DNA of 64,000 bases from Rhizocola hellebori (GCF_016862955.1 NZ_BONY01000003.1:124001-188000), one strand, 5' to 3'. Positions 53,279 to 62,464 are shown, counted from the first letter of the stretch. Notes: generated by a model not told the origin, from the sequence alone. Translations and numbers: made by a program.

Positions 53279-54612
53279 TCACTGTCGAGCCCGTGCGGGC
53301 GAAGGCCCCCACCGGGCTGCTGCGTATCCGCCCGCAGGTTGAGTGGACACTGATCGTTTTGGGGCTGCTCAACCTCATTCTCGTACAGCCAAAGGGATTG
53401 AACGCCGACGGATACTACCGCTACCTACAGCTAACTCAACTGCTGCTCACCGGCACCCTGCCCGACGGTGACTACTCCCTGGTGGGGCCGAGCTTCTCCA
53501 CACCGATGTGGCTCATCGGCCACGCCTTCGGCCATGCCGCGATGTGGCTGCGCTACTACAACATCGCCCTGTTCTGCCTCGGTCTCGCCGCCATCGCCTT
53601 CCTGCTGCGGCGGCACGTGGAAGCGGCTCTGCTGCGTCGGTTCCTGTTGCTGCTCGTCGCGGCAAGCATCGTGGCCCCCAGCCTCAACGACTTCTACGGG
53701 GAAGCCTTCACCCTGGTCGGTGTCGGTGTGGGATTGCTGGCCGCCCTCACCGGCCCGCGCCGTGTGGCCATCGCGGGCTGGGTGGCGGTGGTGCTCGGCG
53801 CCGTCAACACCCCCGCCAGCCTGATCGGTGTCGCACTGATCGCCTTCGTCGAGGTGGTCCGGCGACGCCGGTTGCGGATACTGGCCGTGCCGTTGGCCGC
53901 GGCCGCGTTGGTGGCATTGGAGATCGGGCTGCGGCACGGCGGATATGTGGGCGCCCACGGCGCGCAGACCATCATGCCCTACTCCGGCAAGCCCGGTTTC
54001 TCTTATCCCATCATCCTTGGTATAGCGGCGATCCTGTTCTCCTTCGGACGCGGGCTGCTCTACTTCTTTCCCGGCCTGGCCCTACCGGCCAGCCATCGGA
54101 TACGTGCTGCCGCTGGCCCCGAGATCGCCCGCGTCTACCATTTGTGGCTACTGTTTCTCGCCGGCTTGATTATCGTGTACGCGGGCTGGTGGGCCTGGCA
54201 CGGAGGCTGGTCGTGGGGTCCGCGTTTCTTCGTCATCGCGATCCTGCCCGCCTCGCTCGCCCTCGCCGTGCGGCTCAACGACACCGACAGCCGCCCGCTC
54301 GCCGATGTGCTGACGCTCGGCGCGCTCCTGCTTTCGGTGTGGGGCGCCATCGCAAGCACCGTCTATTTTGGATATTGGCCACCGCAATGCTATGCGCCAG
54401 GCGGGATCGAAGAGCTGTGCCACTTCGCCCCGGAGTTCAGCCAGTTGTGGTGGCCGATGCTGGCCAAGCCTCATCTCGACGCCACACAAATCGTCTTGCT
54501 GTGCTACTACACCACCGTCGCCCTCTGGCTGGCCGCCCCTGTGGGAAGGCGAATCTTCCTGGCAATCCGCAAGGCCGCCGCCCGCTGGCCCCGCACGGGC
54601 TGGCAGCTCTAG
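53275..54612 (+). CDS. Polytopic membrane protein (possible GT-C-like glycosyltransferase)
   Basis: 445 aa with about eleven TM helices (e.g. VEWTLIVLGLLNLILVQ, RRFLLLLVAASIVAPSLNDF, VYHLWLLFLAGLIIVYAGWW). A polar loop after helix 1 has LNADGYYRYLQLTQLLLTG, where the Asp could correspond to the catalytic acidic residue of GT-C enzymes acting on polyprenyl-phosphate sugars, though no family motif is certain. GTG 53275 overlaps the stop of the ABC remnant; upstream codons in this frame are non-coding. It is convergent with the ECF sigma gene. Confidence 0.65.
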   Translation: MITVEPVRAKAPTGLLRIRPQVEWTLIVLGLLNLILVQPKGLNADGYYRYLQLTQLLLTGTLPDGDYSLVGPSFSTPMWLIGHAFGHAAMWLRYYNIALFCLGLAAIAFLLRRHVEAALLRRFLLLLVAASIVAPSLNDFYGEAFTLVGVGVGLLAALTGPRRVAIAGWVAVVLGAVNTPASLIGVALIAFVEVVRRRRLRILAVPLAAAALVALEIGLRHGGYVGAHGAQTIMPYSGKPGFSYPIILGIAAILFSFGRGLLYFFPGLALPASHRIRAAAGPEIARVYHLWLLFLAGLIIVYAGWWAWHGGWSWGPRFFVIAILPASLALAVRLNDTDSRPLADVLTLGALLLSVWGAIASTVYFGYWPPQCYAPGGIEELCHFAPEFSQLWWPMLAKPHLDATQIVLLCYYTTVALWLAAPVGRRIFLAIRKAAARWPRTGWQL

Positions 54613-54631
54613 TCCTCTGGCCCCTATCCGA

Positions 54632-56023
54632 CTATCTGCTGATCGGCCAGTCGATAGTCGCGCCGCCCGAGATGGCGACCTGGATCCTTACACCGTCCGA
54701 GCTGATGCTTGTGACCTGTTCGCCAGCCGCCATATCACGCAACACCTGAACCGCAGCCCACTCGTCGCCGTGCCGAACCGTATACAGCAATAGCCGACGG
54801 CCTCGACACCGCAACATCATGAGCAGGTCCGGTTCGGCCGGCGACTTGCCCGGCACCCAGCTCTCCGGCAACGACTGCAGCGTAAGGTCCTCGTCGTCCG
54901 ATCCAAACTCGACCTCCAGCGGGCTCGGCGCTGAACACGTTGGGCCGACGTCCAATGCGGTCCGATCGAGCGGAAGCCTGGCCGGATACTCGTCGACCGC
55001 GTTGCGCGAGTCACCGTCCCGCCAGGAGATGACGTTGATACTGCCCGGACTTGCGTGGTAGAGCGTGTGGTCGCGAATCCACTGCACGGTGATGCCACCG
55101 CCCGGATCGGTGACCCACTGCTCCACCTTGAGCGAGCCGTCGGGCTGCGGGCTGAGAATGGCCAGCCGTGCCCAGTCCGTCCCGGTCCCCGGTTTTAGCC
55201 GGCAGTTGATGGCCACCGCCCACTCCGGGCCGGTGTCGCCGATGAGATCACCCTGAACCCGCCGCCCATCCACGAACAAGCTCGACTCACCAGAGCGAAC
55301 CGGCCGCTGCGGGCAATCACGCCAGCTGCTCGCGTCAATCAGCGGGTTGTTCCACGACAGTGGGGTCACCGATGGCGACGGGCTTGCCGGGGTCGGGCTT
55401 GGTTGCACAGGCGGCGAGGGCTGCTGGCGACGGTTTATCACCCACCAACCTGCCACCAGCAACAGCATCATGCAAATGGCAGTCGAGGCAATCGCCTGCG
55501 CCCGTCGAAGCTTTTTGGAACGTTCGACCACATCGGACACCGGCGGCGTAACCATCGAAACCTGAAGCTCGAGTGCCAGGGCACCCCGACCCCGATGCAG
55601 CCACGACTTCACCGTGCCGACCGGCACTTCCAGCTGCTCGGCCACCTCGTCGACCGGCATATCCACCAGATAATGCAACACAATCGCCTCGCGCTGCGCC
55701 TTCGGCAGCTTGCGCAAAGCGGCCACTACCGCCACGTGGTCGGGCTCCGGCGGAGCTACCCAATCCTCCCTGAACGACGACCGCGAAACCGCATACTTCA
55801 TCCGCCGCCACCGGGAATGCGCCAGATTCGTCGCCACCCGGCGGACCCAAGCGACCGGATTGTCATAGTCTGCAACCTGCTTCCACCGTTGCCAAGCCCG
55901 GCAAAACGCCTCCTGGGCAATGTCCTGGGCGGCACCCAGGTCAGCGGTGAAGCCATAGACCATCGCAACCGTGCCGCCGTAGTGCGCGGTGTAGAAACCG
56001 TCGAAGTCGTCAGTTTTGCTCAT
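54632..56023 (-). CDS. ECF sigma factor fused to transmembrane and extracytoplasmic domains
   Basis: 463 aa. Sigma-70 region 2 (about 8-78, GAAQDIAQEAFCRAWQRWKQ, AWVRRVATNLAHSRWRR) and region 4 (about 97-150, LRKLPKAQREAIVLHYLVDM ... VPVGTVKSWLHRGRGAL) form a SigE-type ECF factor. Instead of ending, the protein continues into a TM helix (about 177-196, AIASTAICMMLLLVAGWWVI), a Pro/Ser linker and an extracytoplasmic domain of about 240 aa with four cysteines (DCPQRP, INCRLK, PTCSAP, LRCRGR). The layout puts sensing and sigma activity in one chain without a separate anti-sigma factor. ATG 56023 has GAGGTGG upstream. Confidence 0.85.
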   Translation of the reverse strand: MSKTDDFDGFYTAHYGGTVAMVYGFTADLGAAQDIAQEAFCRAWQRWKQVADYDNPVAWVRRVATNLAHSRWRRMKYAVSRSSFREDWVAPPEPDHVAVVAALRKLPKAQREAIVLHYLVDMPVDEVAEQLEVPVGTVKSWLHRGRGALALELQVSMVTPPVSDVVERSKKLRRAQAIASTAICMMLLLVAGWWVINRRQQPSPPVQPSPTPASPSPSVTPLSWNNPLIDASSWRDCPQRPVRSGESSLFVDGRRVQGDLIGDTGPEWAVAINCRLKPGTGTDWARLAILSPQPDGSLKVEQWVTDPGGGITVQWIRDHTLYHASPGSINVISWRDGDSRNAVDEYPARLPLDRTALDVGPTCSAPSPLEVEFGSDDEDLTLQSLPESWVPGKSPAEPDLLMMLRCRGRRLLLYTVRHGDEWAAVQVLRDMAAGEQVTSISSDGVRIQVAISGGATIDWPISR

Positions 56024-56060
56024 GCCACCTCACACCCGCGACCCAACACCCAGGTTGCAG

Positions 56061-56645
56061 TCACCCCTGTTGCGCGTTGACCCGCGCGATCCGCTCCGGA
56101 TCACGCAACCCAACGCAGTCCTGCGCCCAGAACGCCTCGGAATAGACGAAAGTCCCCGTCATCCAGGGCTCATACGACGACAGCATCGCGACCTGAAACC
56201 CGGGGTCCGGGATGCGCAGCGACGGCGCGCGGAACCCATGCGCCGATGCCCGCGCGAACCCGCGCTTGCCATAGAACACGGGCGAGCCCTCCAAAAACAC
56301 CAAAGGCACCCCCTGTTCGTCGGCTGCGGCCAGCGCGGTGGCGATCAGGCGTGTGGCAATGCCACGTTTTTCATATTCAGGGTGTACGCCCATCGGCGAC
56401 AAACTGAACACGTCGACCAGTCGCAGATCGGCGTCCAGTCGGCAAGCGCTGAGCATGACATGCCCAACGACCTTGTCATCTACGGTCGCGACCAGCGAGA
56501 TCGGTGCCAGCGCCGCCGGCGCGGCACGCAGTGCGTCCACCAAACCCGGCACCCGGTCAGGGTCACCGAAGGCAAGGGCATGAGTGGCGCGTACCCCGGC
56601 ATGATCCTGGGCGGTTTCGGCCCGGACCTCATAGTCGAAAATCAT
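56061..56645 (-). CDS. GNAT-family N-acetyltransferase (YhbS-like)
   Basis: 194 aa. The acetyl-CoA binding motif is SPMGVHPEYEKRGIATRLI (about 82-100) with upstream strand VDDKVVGHVML; the C-terminal part (VFYGKRGFARASAHGFRAPS) is typical of the YhbS group. It acetylates an amine of unknown identity. It ends 37 bp upstream of the ECF start on the same strand, so cotranscription is possible. Confidence 0.85.
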   Translation of the reverse strand: MIFDYEVRAETAQDHAGVRATHALAFGDPDRVPGLVDALRAAPAALAPISLVATVDDKVVGHVMLSACRLDADLRLVDVFSLSPMGVHPEYEKRGIATRLIATALAAADEQGVPLVFLEGSPVFYGKRGFARASAHGFRAPSLRIPDPGFQVAMLSSYEPWMTGTFVYSEAFWAQDCVGLRDPERIARVNAQQG

Positions 56646-56714
56646 GGCCGGAGCGTAGAGAGCGGCCCTGTGGTCCGCGACTCATTTTCGGCGGCCACCA
56701 GAACCGCTTCTTAC

Positions 56715-57776
56715 TCAGCGGAGAACCGGGGTGATCACTGCGTCGACGTGCACACGGATGCGCTCGTCGTAGCCACCCACCACCAGGACCGTGCCGTCGG
56801 GCAGCGCGGTGGCCGTTGGCACCCACCGCCGCGCAGCGACTTCCGTGATCGCCTCGAAGCTCCTGCCGTCGGCTGCCAGCATGTCAACCCGGGTCCCGCC
56901 GGCCACCACCAGCCGTCCGGCGGTCGTGCGCACAATGACATCCCGGAACTTGTAACGCGGCACACTCATCGCCGGGCCGGGGGTGAAAACGTTGGCAGCC
57001 AAGTCAAGGATCTCGGTACTGGCCAGCAGCTCGGAGTCGTCGGTGGTGCCGCCCAGCACGATGACCCTCCCTGCATCGAGCAGGGCGATGGCGTGTTTGA
57101 ACCTTGGCGTCGCCATCTGCGGGCCGGCCCGCCGCTGACCGTTGCGCGGGTCATAGATGACCGTGGAGGTCAACCCGCGCTGGCGTCCGTCCTGCCCGCC
57201 GGTGATCAGGATGGTGCCGTCCGGCAACAGGATCGACGCCGCATGGCGCGGCCGCGGCATGGCCGGACCCGCCGTGAGCGCACCGCTGGCCGGATCGAAG
57301 ATCTTCACCTCGGCTTCCCCGGCGAGCAGCACTCGCCCGTCGGGCAGCAGGATAGTGTCGCCCTGCATGGTTCCGGCCGGCTGAAACGTGCCGGTGACCG
57401 GGTCGAACATCTCCGCCTCGGCCAGCGCTTCGGTGCCTTCCCTGGCCCACCCGCCCACGATGAGCACCCGCCCGTCGGCCAGCAGCGTGGCGCTGTGGCT
57501 GCTGCGCGGGTGGCGCATCCGTGGCCCCGGCACGAATCCGCGGCCGGGCACAAAGAACTCGCTGCTGGGCTCCACTTCGGACGTGGTGCAGCCATCCACC
57601 GCACATCCGCCCGCGATCAGGACCCTCCCGTCGGCCAGCAGCGTCGCGGTATGCCCGGCCCGCGGCCGCAACGGCTGCGCCGACACCGTGCTCGGCGAGG
57701 GCGGAGCCGGACGCGTGGGGCCGGTGCACCCGCCGCTGATAACAAGCAGGCACACAGCTACCAACAGACGCCTCAT
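56715..57776 (-). CDS. Kelch-repeat lipoprotein
   Basis: 353 aa. The signal peptide ends in lipobox VISGGC (Cys17), so the protein is a membrane-anchored lipoprotein. The rest is a beta-propeller of about six Kelch repeats with ATLLADGRVLIAGG-type strands (e.g. HSATLLADGRVLIVGG, AASILLPDGTILITGG, TATALPDGTVLVVGG). No catalytic residues of galactose oxidase are obvious. Probably an extracellular binding protein. Unlike the secreted Kelch protein at 41 kb, its blades lack a regular cysteine pair. Confidence 0.85.
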   Translation of the reverse strand: MRRLLVAVCLLVISGGCTGPTRPAPPSPSTVSAQPLRPRAGHTATLLADGRVLIAGGCAVDGCTTSEVEPSSEFFVPGRGFVPGPRMRHPRSSHSATLLADGRVLIVGGWAREGTEALAEAEMFDPVTGTFQPAGTMQGDTILLPDGRVLLAGEAEVKIFDPASGALTAGPAMPRPRHAASILLPDGTILITGGQDGRQRGLTSTVIYDPRNGQRRAGPQMATPRFKHAIALLDAGRVIVLGGTTDDSELLASTEILDLAANVFTPGPAMSVPRYKFRDVIVRTTAGRLVVAGGTRVDMLAADGRSFEAITEVAARRWVPTATALPDGTVLVVGGYDERIRVHVDAVITPVLR

Positions 57777-57896
57777 ACCCGCATAGATCCCCGTCTCCGC
57801 CCCCAGGTTCCGGCCAGATCTTCATGCGGTGCCAGCAGTCTCGCCCGATAGGATAAGCAGCCGCGTACGGCCCTGACCTCCAATGAAGGCGTAATA

Positions 57897-58433
57897 GTGA
57901 TAGATGTTTATGAGTATTACGAACGGGTGTGGGGTCCGCCGTCTCGCGAAGCCGAGTTCACCATTTCCGGCATCCCGATCGAGATCTACAAGTGGGACGA
58001 AAAGGCAACCGACATGGGCGCAACGCTCTACGCCACAAACGGGGCGAGCGCCCGCCCGGCCTCATACACGCACAGAACTGAGTTCTTCACCGGCTTCACC
58101 AGCGAGATCGATTCCATCGCGGATTCACTCGCCCTCCTGGCCCACTACGCGGTCGCTGTTGGGCCGATCGAAAGGGGCGAGACCGTCACCTTCCCCGATC
58201 CGCTCTGGGAAGGGAGCAGGATGAACACCTATTTTGCGATTCCGCCGCTGGAGACGATCCTGGCGCCGTTGCGGATAGACGAGGGTCTCCATATCGAGTT
58301 CCTTCATGTGGTGCCGATTTACCCCTGCGAGCTAGACCTAAAGAAAGCGCATGGAGCCGAGTGGCTGTTGGGCGAGATCAATGATGCCGGGCTAAGCGCT
58401 TCTGATCCGTTTCGGGTGTCATGTTGTGCCTAG
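57897..58433 (+). CDS. SUFU (suppressor of fused)-domain protein
   Basis: 178 aa. The C-terminal half (LHIEFLHVVPIYPCELDLKK, HGAEWLLGEINDAG) and the segment ETVTFPDPLWEGSRM are characteristic of bacterial SUFU proteins, which serve as immunity proteins in several polymorphic toxin systems. The start is GTG 57897 with GAAGG upstream. No toxin gene is adjacent, so it is an orphan here; the RHS gene lies 50 kb away and has no tip. Confidence 0.8.
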   Translation: MIDVYEYYERVWGPPSREAEFTISGIPIEIYKWDEKATDMGATLYATNGASARPASYTHRTEFFTGFTSEIDSIADSLALLAHYAVAVGPIERGETVTFPDPLWEGSRMNTYFAIPPLETILAPLRIDEGLHIEFLHVVPIYPCELDLKKAHGAEWLLGEINDAGLSASDPFRVSCCA

Positions 58434-58462
58434 CCTGTCTTGGCTAGACGCGGCGGTGGGCC

Positions 58463-59238
58463 TTGGCCAAGAGCCTCGACTGGTGGATACCGCCGTTGCC
58501 CACATCGCCTTGGCTACCGCCACCGAATCCGGCGATCCCGCCCATGGTGGGCGGCTCAGGGCCGCAGGAGGCGCCCCTGGAACCACTGATCGATGCCGGC
58601 GGCTTTTCCAGCGACCGGCTGGCGCAGCCTCTGATCGCGCTAGCCATCATGGCGGTAATCTCGCTGTTTCTCGGTTGGCTGATCGCCGGCCGCGTGCTGC
58701 GTCCGGTGCTGACGATGACCGGACGCCTGCGCCAGATCTCCGATCGCAACGTGCACGAGCGGCTGGCCCTGCCCGGCCGCCGCAACGAGCTGAAGGACCT
58801 GGCCGACACCGTCGACGACCTGCTCGGACGGCTGGAGACCGCGCTGGACGCGCAAAAGTGGTTCGTCGCCAATGCCGCCCACGAGATGCGCACGCCGCTG
58901 ACGGTGGAACGGGCGCTGCTCGAGGAGCCACTGATCGACCCGGCCGCCAGCCTCGAGTCGTTCCGGTCGAACTTCGAGCGGCTCCTGGTGATCAGCGACC
59001 AGCGTGGGCACCTGTTGGAGTCACTGCTCACCCTGTCCAGCAGGTCGACCGGCTCTTCGAGCCGTTCCAGCGGCCACACCGCACGGCCGACGGCGGGCAC
59101 CACGGCCTCGGGCTGTCGATCGTGCGCGCCATCGCCCGCGCCCACGACGCGACCCTCACCGCGCGCCCGCATCCTCGGGGCGGGCTCGTCGTCGAGGTGG
59201 CGTTACCCGCGCTCGCCAGGAAGCCCCGGCTCGTTTGA
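58463..59238 (+). pseudogene. Disrupted sensor histidine kinase
   Basis: One frame gives a TM helix (LIALAIMAVISLFLGWLIAG), HAMP (RPVLTMTGRLRQISDRNVHE) and HisKA (FVANAAHEMRTPLTVERALL) up to about 59040. Continuation shifts to another frame with the end of a HATPase domain (QVDRLFEPFQRPHRTADGGH ... HGLGLSIVRAIARAHDATLT) that stops at 59236-59238. The N box and first G box, about 80-100 residues, are missing, so a deletion with frameshift removed ATP binding. The N-terminal sensor also lacks a proper first helix. The gene is inactive. Confidence 0.8.
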
Positions 59239-59248
59239 GCCGGGGCTT
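59221..59248. terminator. Perfect hairpin terminator
   Basis: The 12-bp stem AAGCCCCGGCTC (59221-59232) / GAGCCGGGGCTT (59237-59248) has loop GTTT. It overlaps the stop codon of the kinase remnant and ends 22 bp from the convergent stop at 59270. Confidence 0.9.
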
Positions 59249-59269
59249 GACGCTTCGGGTGTCAGGGGA

Positions 59270-59941
59270 TCAGGCGCCCCACCGCCAGCCCCAGCTGCCG
59301 GTGCCCCAGACCCAAACCTCGGACCACGGGTAGTGGTTGGCCCAGCAACCGTAGGTCAGAACGCATTGCTGCAAGTGGCGTTGCGAGCCACGGACGGCCG
59401 GGGAATTCGGCATCGGGCTTGACCACGTGGTGGCCGGTGCGGTGGCGACGATGGTCGGGTCCACCTCGGACAGCCGGTCATAGTAGGCGTCCCAGCGCGA
59501 GACGACGCCAACCTGGAAGTCGATGCAGAAACCGTAGTGCGCCATCCACTTGTAGAGGACGAAGCCGAGCAGCGTCCTGACGGTAATCGTGACTTCGATC
59601 CAGTTGCCGCAGATCTCCTCGCCATTGATCACGACACCCTGTGGCGTGACTCCGGCTTTGCGGTCGGCCAGGAGGCTGTCCAGTCCGGGGCTGGTAGTGC
59701 GGTCGATGGTGGTCTTGCTGGGGTCAGCGACCAGTTTCGCGATCTCTGGCTTGCTGGCGATAAGAGCGATGTCGGTCGGGGAGCTCTTTCCTTCGGCGAT
59801 CCGCAGCAACGCTGCTGCGATCGCGGGATCGCCCTGGCCGCTGGGTGCGGCGGAGGCGGTGCCGGGTAGGGCGACCGCGGTCGTGAGGGCCATCGAGACA
59901 GCCGCGACGACCGTCAGTATCGATCTGAATGGCTTGGACAT
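59270..59941 (-). CDS. Secreted Trp-rich protein, unknown function
   Basis: 223 aa. The signal peptide (1-32, SILTVVAAVSMALTTAVALP ... ASA) precedes a mature protein with a helical first third (DPAIAAALLRIAEG) and an aromatic C-terminal region with four cysteines (EICGNW, GFCIDF, QQCVLTYGCW) ending WVWGTGSWGWRWGA. ATG 59941 has GGGAGAAAAG upstream. It resembles the other small secreted Cys/Trp-rich proteins in the window only in composition. Function not recognised. Confidence 0.7.
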   Translation of the reverse strand: MSKPFRSILTVVAAVSMALTTAVALPGTASAAPSGQGDPAIAAALLRIAEGKSSPTDIALIASKPEIAKLVADPSKTTIDRTTSPGLDSLLADRKAGVTPQGVVINGEEICGNWIEVTITVRTLLGFVLYKWMAHYGFCIDFQVGVVSRWDAYYDRLSEVDPTIVATAPATTWSSPMPNSPAVRGSQRHLQQCVLTYGCWANHYPWSEVWVWGTGSWGWRWGA

Positions 59942-60108
59942 GCTTTTCTCCCGACGTCATGAGAAGAAAGTGGGATGCCCATATATTGATGGCCGCGACT
60001 GGACAGGGATTGGATTTCAATGGACTGTGTACTGGACGGGCCGGCTGAGCCCAGAGCCCGACCGCAGTCGGCCGGGAGCTTTCCGCGAGTGACCGTCTAT
60101 TCTGGACA

Positions 60109-60133
60109 GCCGCCCCGGAACCACCGGGGCGGC
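60109..60133. terminator. Terminator of the pectinesterase gene
   Basis: The perfect 10-bp stem GCCGCCCCGG / CCGGGGCGGC around AACCA lies 10 bp past the pectinesterase stop at 60143. The remainder of 59942-60142 holds the promoter side of the secreted-protein gene and no other gene. Confidence 0.85.
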
Positions 60134-60142
60134 GCACCGGCC

Positions 60143-61432
60143 TCAGGCGGGGACCGGCGGTGCGGCGCTCTGGCCGACGTTGCGGTACTCCCAGAGCCGG
60201 TTGGCATTGGGGTTGTTGAGGTCGCGCCCTTCCGCGACGGGCGCGGTGAACGGTCGTGCCGTGGTCGCCGCGGGCGCCCATGGTGTCGCCTGGTTGAATC
60301 CTGGGCCTTCGTAGCTGTCTCGGATCACCAGCTGGCCGTTGGGGGTGATGCCGGGCAGATATCCGGTCGCGCCGGCACCCTGGTCCCAGGCGCGGCCCAG
60401 GAAGCCTGTGGGTGCGGCCTGGTAGCCGGCGTCAGCCGTGATCGCGCAGTGCAGAACCAGGAATCCGTAAGGGTAGGCGGGTGCCGTATTCGGCGCGAAG
60501 ATGACTCCGCCGGACGCCTTGCGCGTGGACACCAGATGGAACCGCGTGTGCTCGAACACCGCGCTGGCCCGGCCGAACACGAAGTCGGTGTCGCCTTCGA
60601 TGAAGCTGCCGCGTACCAGGACCCGCGCAATGCTCGCCGTGTCGTTGGCGTTGGCCATGAACGTGTCCTGACGGCTGATCAGGCGCATGGAGTCGAGCTG
60701 GGTCCGGTCGGCGTCGGTACGCAGGGCAAGCGCCTGGTGCGTCCCCCGGTCCACCGTGTCCAGCAGCGTGTTGGTGATGGTCAGCCCACGTAGTTGCAGG
60801 TCGGTGCTCTGCGCCCACACCACGGTCGCGCACAGTCCGATCGTGGCACTGGTCCTGGTGGCACACGACTGGAACATGTCCCAGGCCGGGTCGCCCGCCA
60901 CGTATTGACCCGACGGGTTCACTTGCGCCGCCCACGCGGCCGGCGTGACCGTCGCGTCCAGGCTGTACTCAAGCCGCACGTCGGCCGCAGGCCCGGCGCC
61001 GTAAAGCGTCAACGGCGGGGTGCCCGCGGGAATGAAGACCGTCGCGGTGTACGTCCCAGGCAGCACCGCGATCGACAAGCGGCGGGTGCCGCCCGCCCTG
61101 AACGCCGCGTTGACCGCGGCCTGCACGCTGGTGAAACGCGCGCCATGGGCGCCGATCGAGGGACCCACCACGAAGTCGGGCCGCCCGCGGTGGGCAACTG
61201 CCGGGGCCGGCCGCCAACGGTCCCTGACCGGTGCGGCATAGGTTCCGGACCATCCGAGGTAGTTGTCCACCGTGAACGGTCTCGCTTCGGCCTGCGAAAG
61301 AACCGGCCGGGTCGATGTGCCCGGCGGGACCTGCGGCGATGGTGGCTGATGCGCCTGGGCGGGTGCTGCCCCGAGCGCAACGACGGCGAGCACGGCGATG
61401 ACGACCGTGCGCATGGTGCGGAAAACGTTCAT
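60143..61432 (-). CDS. Secreted pectinesterase (CE8)
   Basis: 429 aa. The signal peptide (about 1-27, VVIAVLAVVALGAAPAQAH) precedes a right-handed beta-helix pectin methylesterase domain: FTSVQAAVNAA, LPGTYTATVFIP, then catalytic motifs SRQDTFM (Gln/Asp about 260-262), GDTDFVFGRA (Asp283) and LGRAWDQG (Arg/Trp). It removes methyl groups from homogalacturonan, opening it to lyases. Start ATG 61432 with GGGAGG upstream; a TATAAC -10-like element lies at 61470-61475. Together with the xylanase it indicates plant-litter degradation. Confidence 0.93.
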   Translation of the reverse strand: MNVFRTMRTVVIAVLAVVALGAAPAQAHQPPSPQVPPGTSTRPVLSQAEARPFTVDNYLGWSGTYAAPVRDRWRPAPAVAHRGRPDFVVGPSIGAHGARFTSVQAAVNAAFRAGGTRRLSIAVLPGTYTATVFIPAGTPPLTLYGAGPAADVRLEYSLDATVTPAAWAAQVNPSGQYVAGDPAWDMFQSCATRTSATIGLCATVVWAQSTDLQLRGLTITNTLLDTVDRGTHQALALRTDADRTQLDSMRLISRQDTFMANANDTASIARVLVRGSFIEGDTDFVFGRASAVFEHTRFHLVSTRKASGGVIFAPNTAPAYPYGFLVLHCAITADAGYQAAPTGFLGRAWDQGAGATGYLPGITPNGQLVIRDSYEGPGFNQATPWAPAATTARPFTAPVAEGRDLNNPNANRLWEYRNVGQSAAPPVPA

Positions 61433-61503
61433 CGAGGTGACCCTCCCCCAGGAATGCGCTTACCTCAAGGTTATACACGCATATCGATGGGTTCGCATCC
61501 CGG

Positions 61504-62397
61504 TCAGATGGGCAGCACCAGGCTGTGGAAGCTCATCACCTCGGGAAGTGGCTGGAACGCCGATCTGTACCCGGGCGCGCCACAGGTGTTGTTGTTCGAT
61601 CCCGACAGGATCCCAAACGCGCCGTGGCGTGACCGTGAGGTGTAACCGCCGCCGAGGCTGACCAGCGGGGCGCCCGAGTCGCCCGGCCCGGCGCACACGT
61701 CGGTCTCGATGAGCCCGTAGACCACACCGTCTGGGTAATGCCACGTGGCGTCCTTGGCCAGCACCGTGCCGCACGTGGTGCCGGTGGTGCGTCCGGTCTT
61801 GCACACCGGGGCTCCCACGGCGACGTCGGCCACCGCGCCGATGAGCACCGACCCCGTCTCCCACGCCACCTGGCTACGGAGCTGGTAAGGGGTCACGTCG
61901 CTGACACGCAGCAGCCCGAAGTCGTTGTCGGGGAAGTGAGCCGACTTCTCCGGCCCGATCATCCCGCCGCCCGGGCCAAACCACGGGCTCAAGGCACCGG
62001 CCACACAATGTCCTGCGGTCACCACGTAAAAGATGCTGCCGTGCTTGGTGATCAGACCGGTGCTGCAGATGCGGCCGTCCAGGCTGTTCATGGCCTGCCC
62101 GCCGATGAGGATGGCGTTGGTGCGCACCGGCTGCTCGGCGTTGACCGTCCGCACCGGACGGTGGCGTGCGGCGGTGGCCCGGAATTGCAGCGAGGCGGCG
62201 CCGGCGACCCTCACCACGACCTCGCCCGTCGCCGGGTCGATGACGGCCGAACTGCCCACCGGAGCAAGCGCGGCGAGGCTGTCGCGAAGCGCACCGCGTT
62301 CCTGCGGCGTCGCTGCCATCACCGGCACCGCCGGCGCGGCGACGATTCCGCCCAGCACCGCCAGCACCACTAGAACACGCGACCACATGCGACGCAT
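61504..62397 (-). CDS. Secreted S1-family serine protease (streptogrisin-like)
   Basis: 297 aa. It has a signal peptide (about 1-28), a short pro-region (about 29-95), then a chymotrypsin-fold domain with catalytic triad H130 (VTAGHC), D159 (DNDFGLL) and S241 (GPGDSGAPL). Cysteines in CKTGRTTG, TTCGTV, ETDVCAG and NNTCGAP fit the disulfides of actinomycete proteases. ATG 62397 has GGGGAGGA upstream. The pro-region is shorter than in classical streptogrisins. Promoter at 62435-62463. Confidence 0.92.
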   Translation of the reverse strand: MRRMWSRVLVVLAVLGGIVAAPAVPVMAATPQERGALRDSLAALAPVGSSAVIDPATGEVVVRVAGAASLQFRATAARHRPVRTVNAEQPVRTNAILIGGQAMNSLDGRICSTGLITKHGSIFYVVTAGHCVAGALSPWFGPGGGMIGPEKSAHFPDNDFGLLRVSDVTPYQLRSQVAWETGSVLIGAVADVAVGAPVCKTGRTTGTTCGTVLAKDATWHYPDGVVYGLIETDVCAGPGDSGAPLVSLGGGYTSRSRHGAFGILSGSNNNTCGAPGYRSAFQPLPEVMSFHSLVLPI

Positions 62398-62422
62398 AGA
62401 TCCTCCCCCACCACGGTCGATC

Positions 62423-62464
62423 ATTGTGCATGCATCTATATCAGCAGCGCCGCCGGTGCACAAT
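62423..62464 (-). promoter_or_regulatory. Promoter with flanking inverted repeat for the S1 protease
   Basis: On the reverse strand TTGTGC (62458-62463) and TATAGA (62435-62440) are 17 bp apart, a good -35/-10 pair. ATTGTGCA (62423-62430) and TGCACAAT (62457-62464) form an 8-bp inverted repeat bracketing the promoter, so a repressor could bind both ends. The distance to the start is about 38 bp from the -10. Confidence 0.6.
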
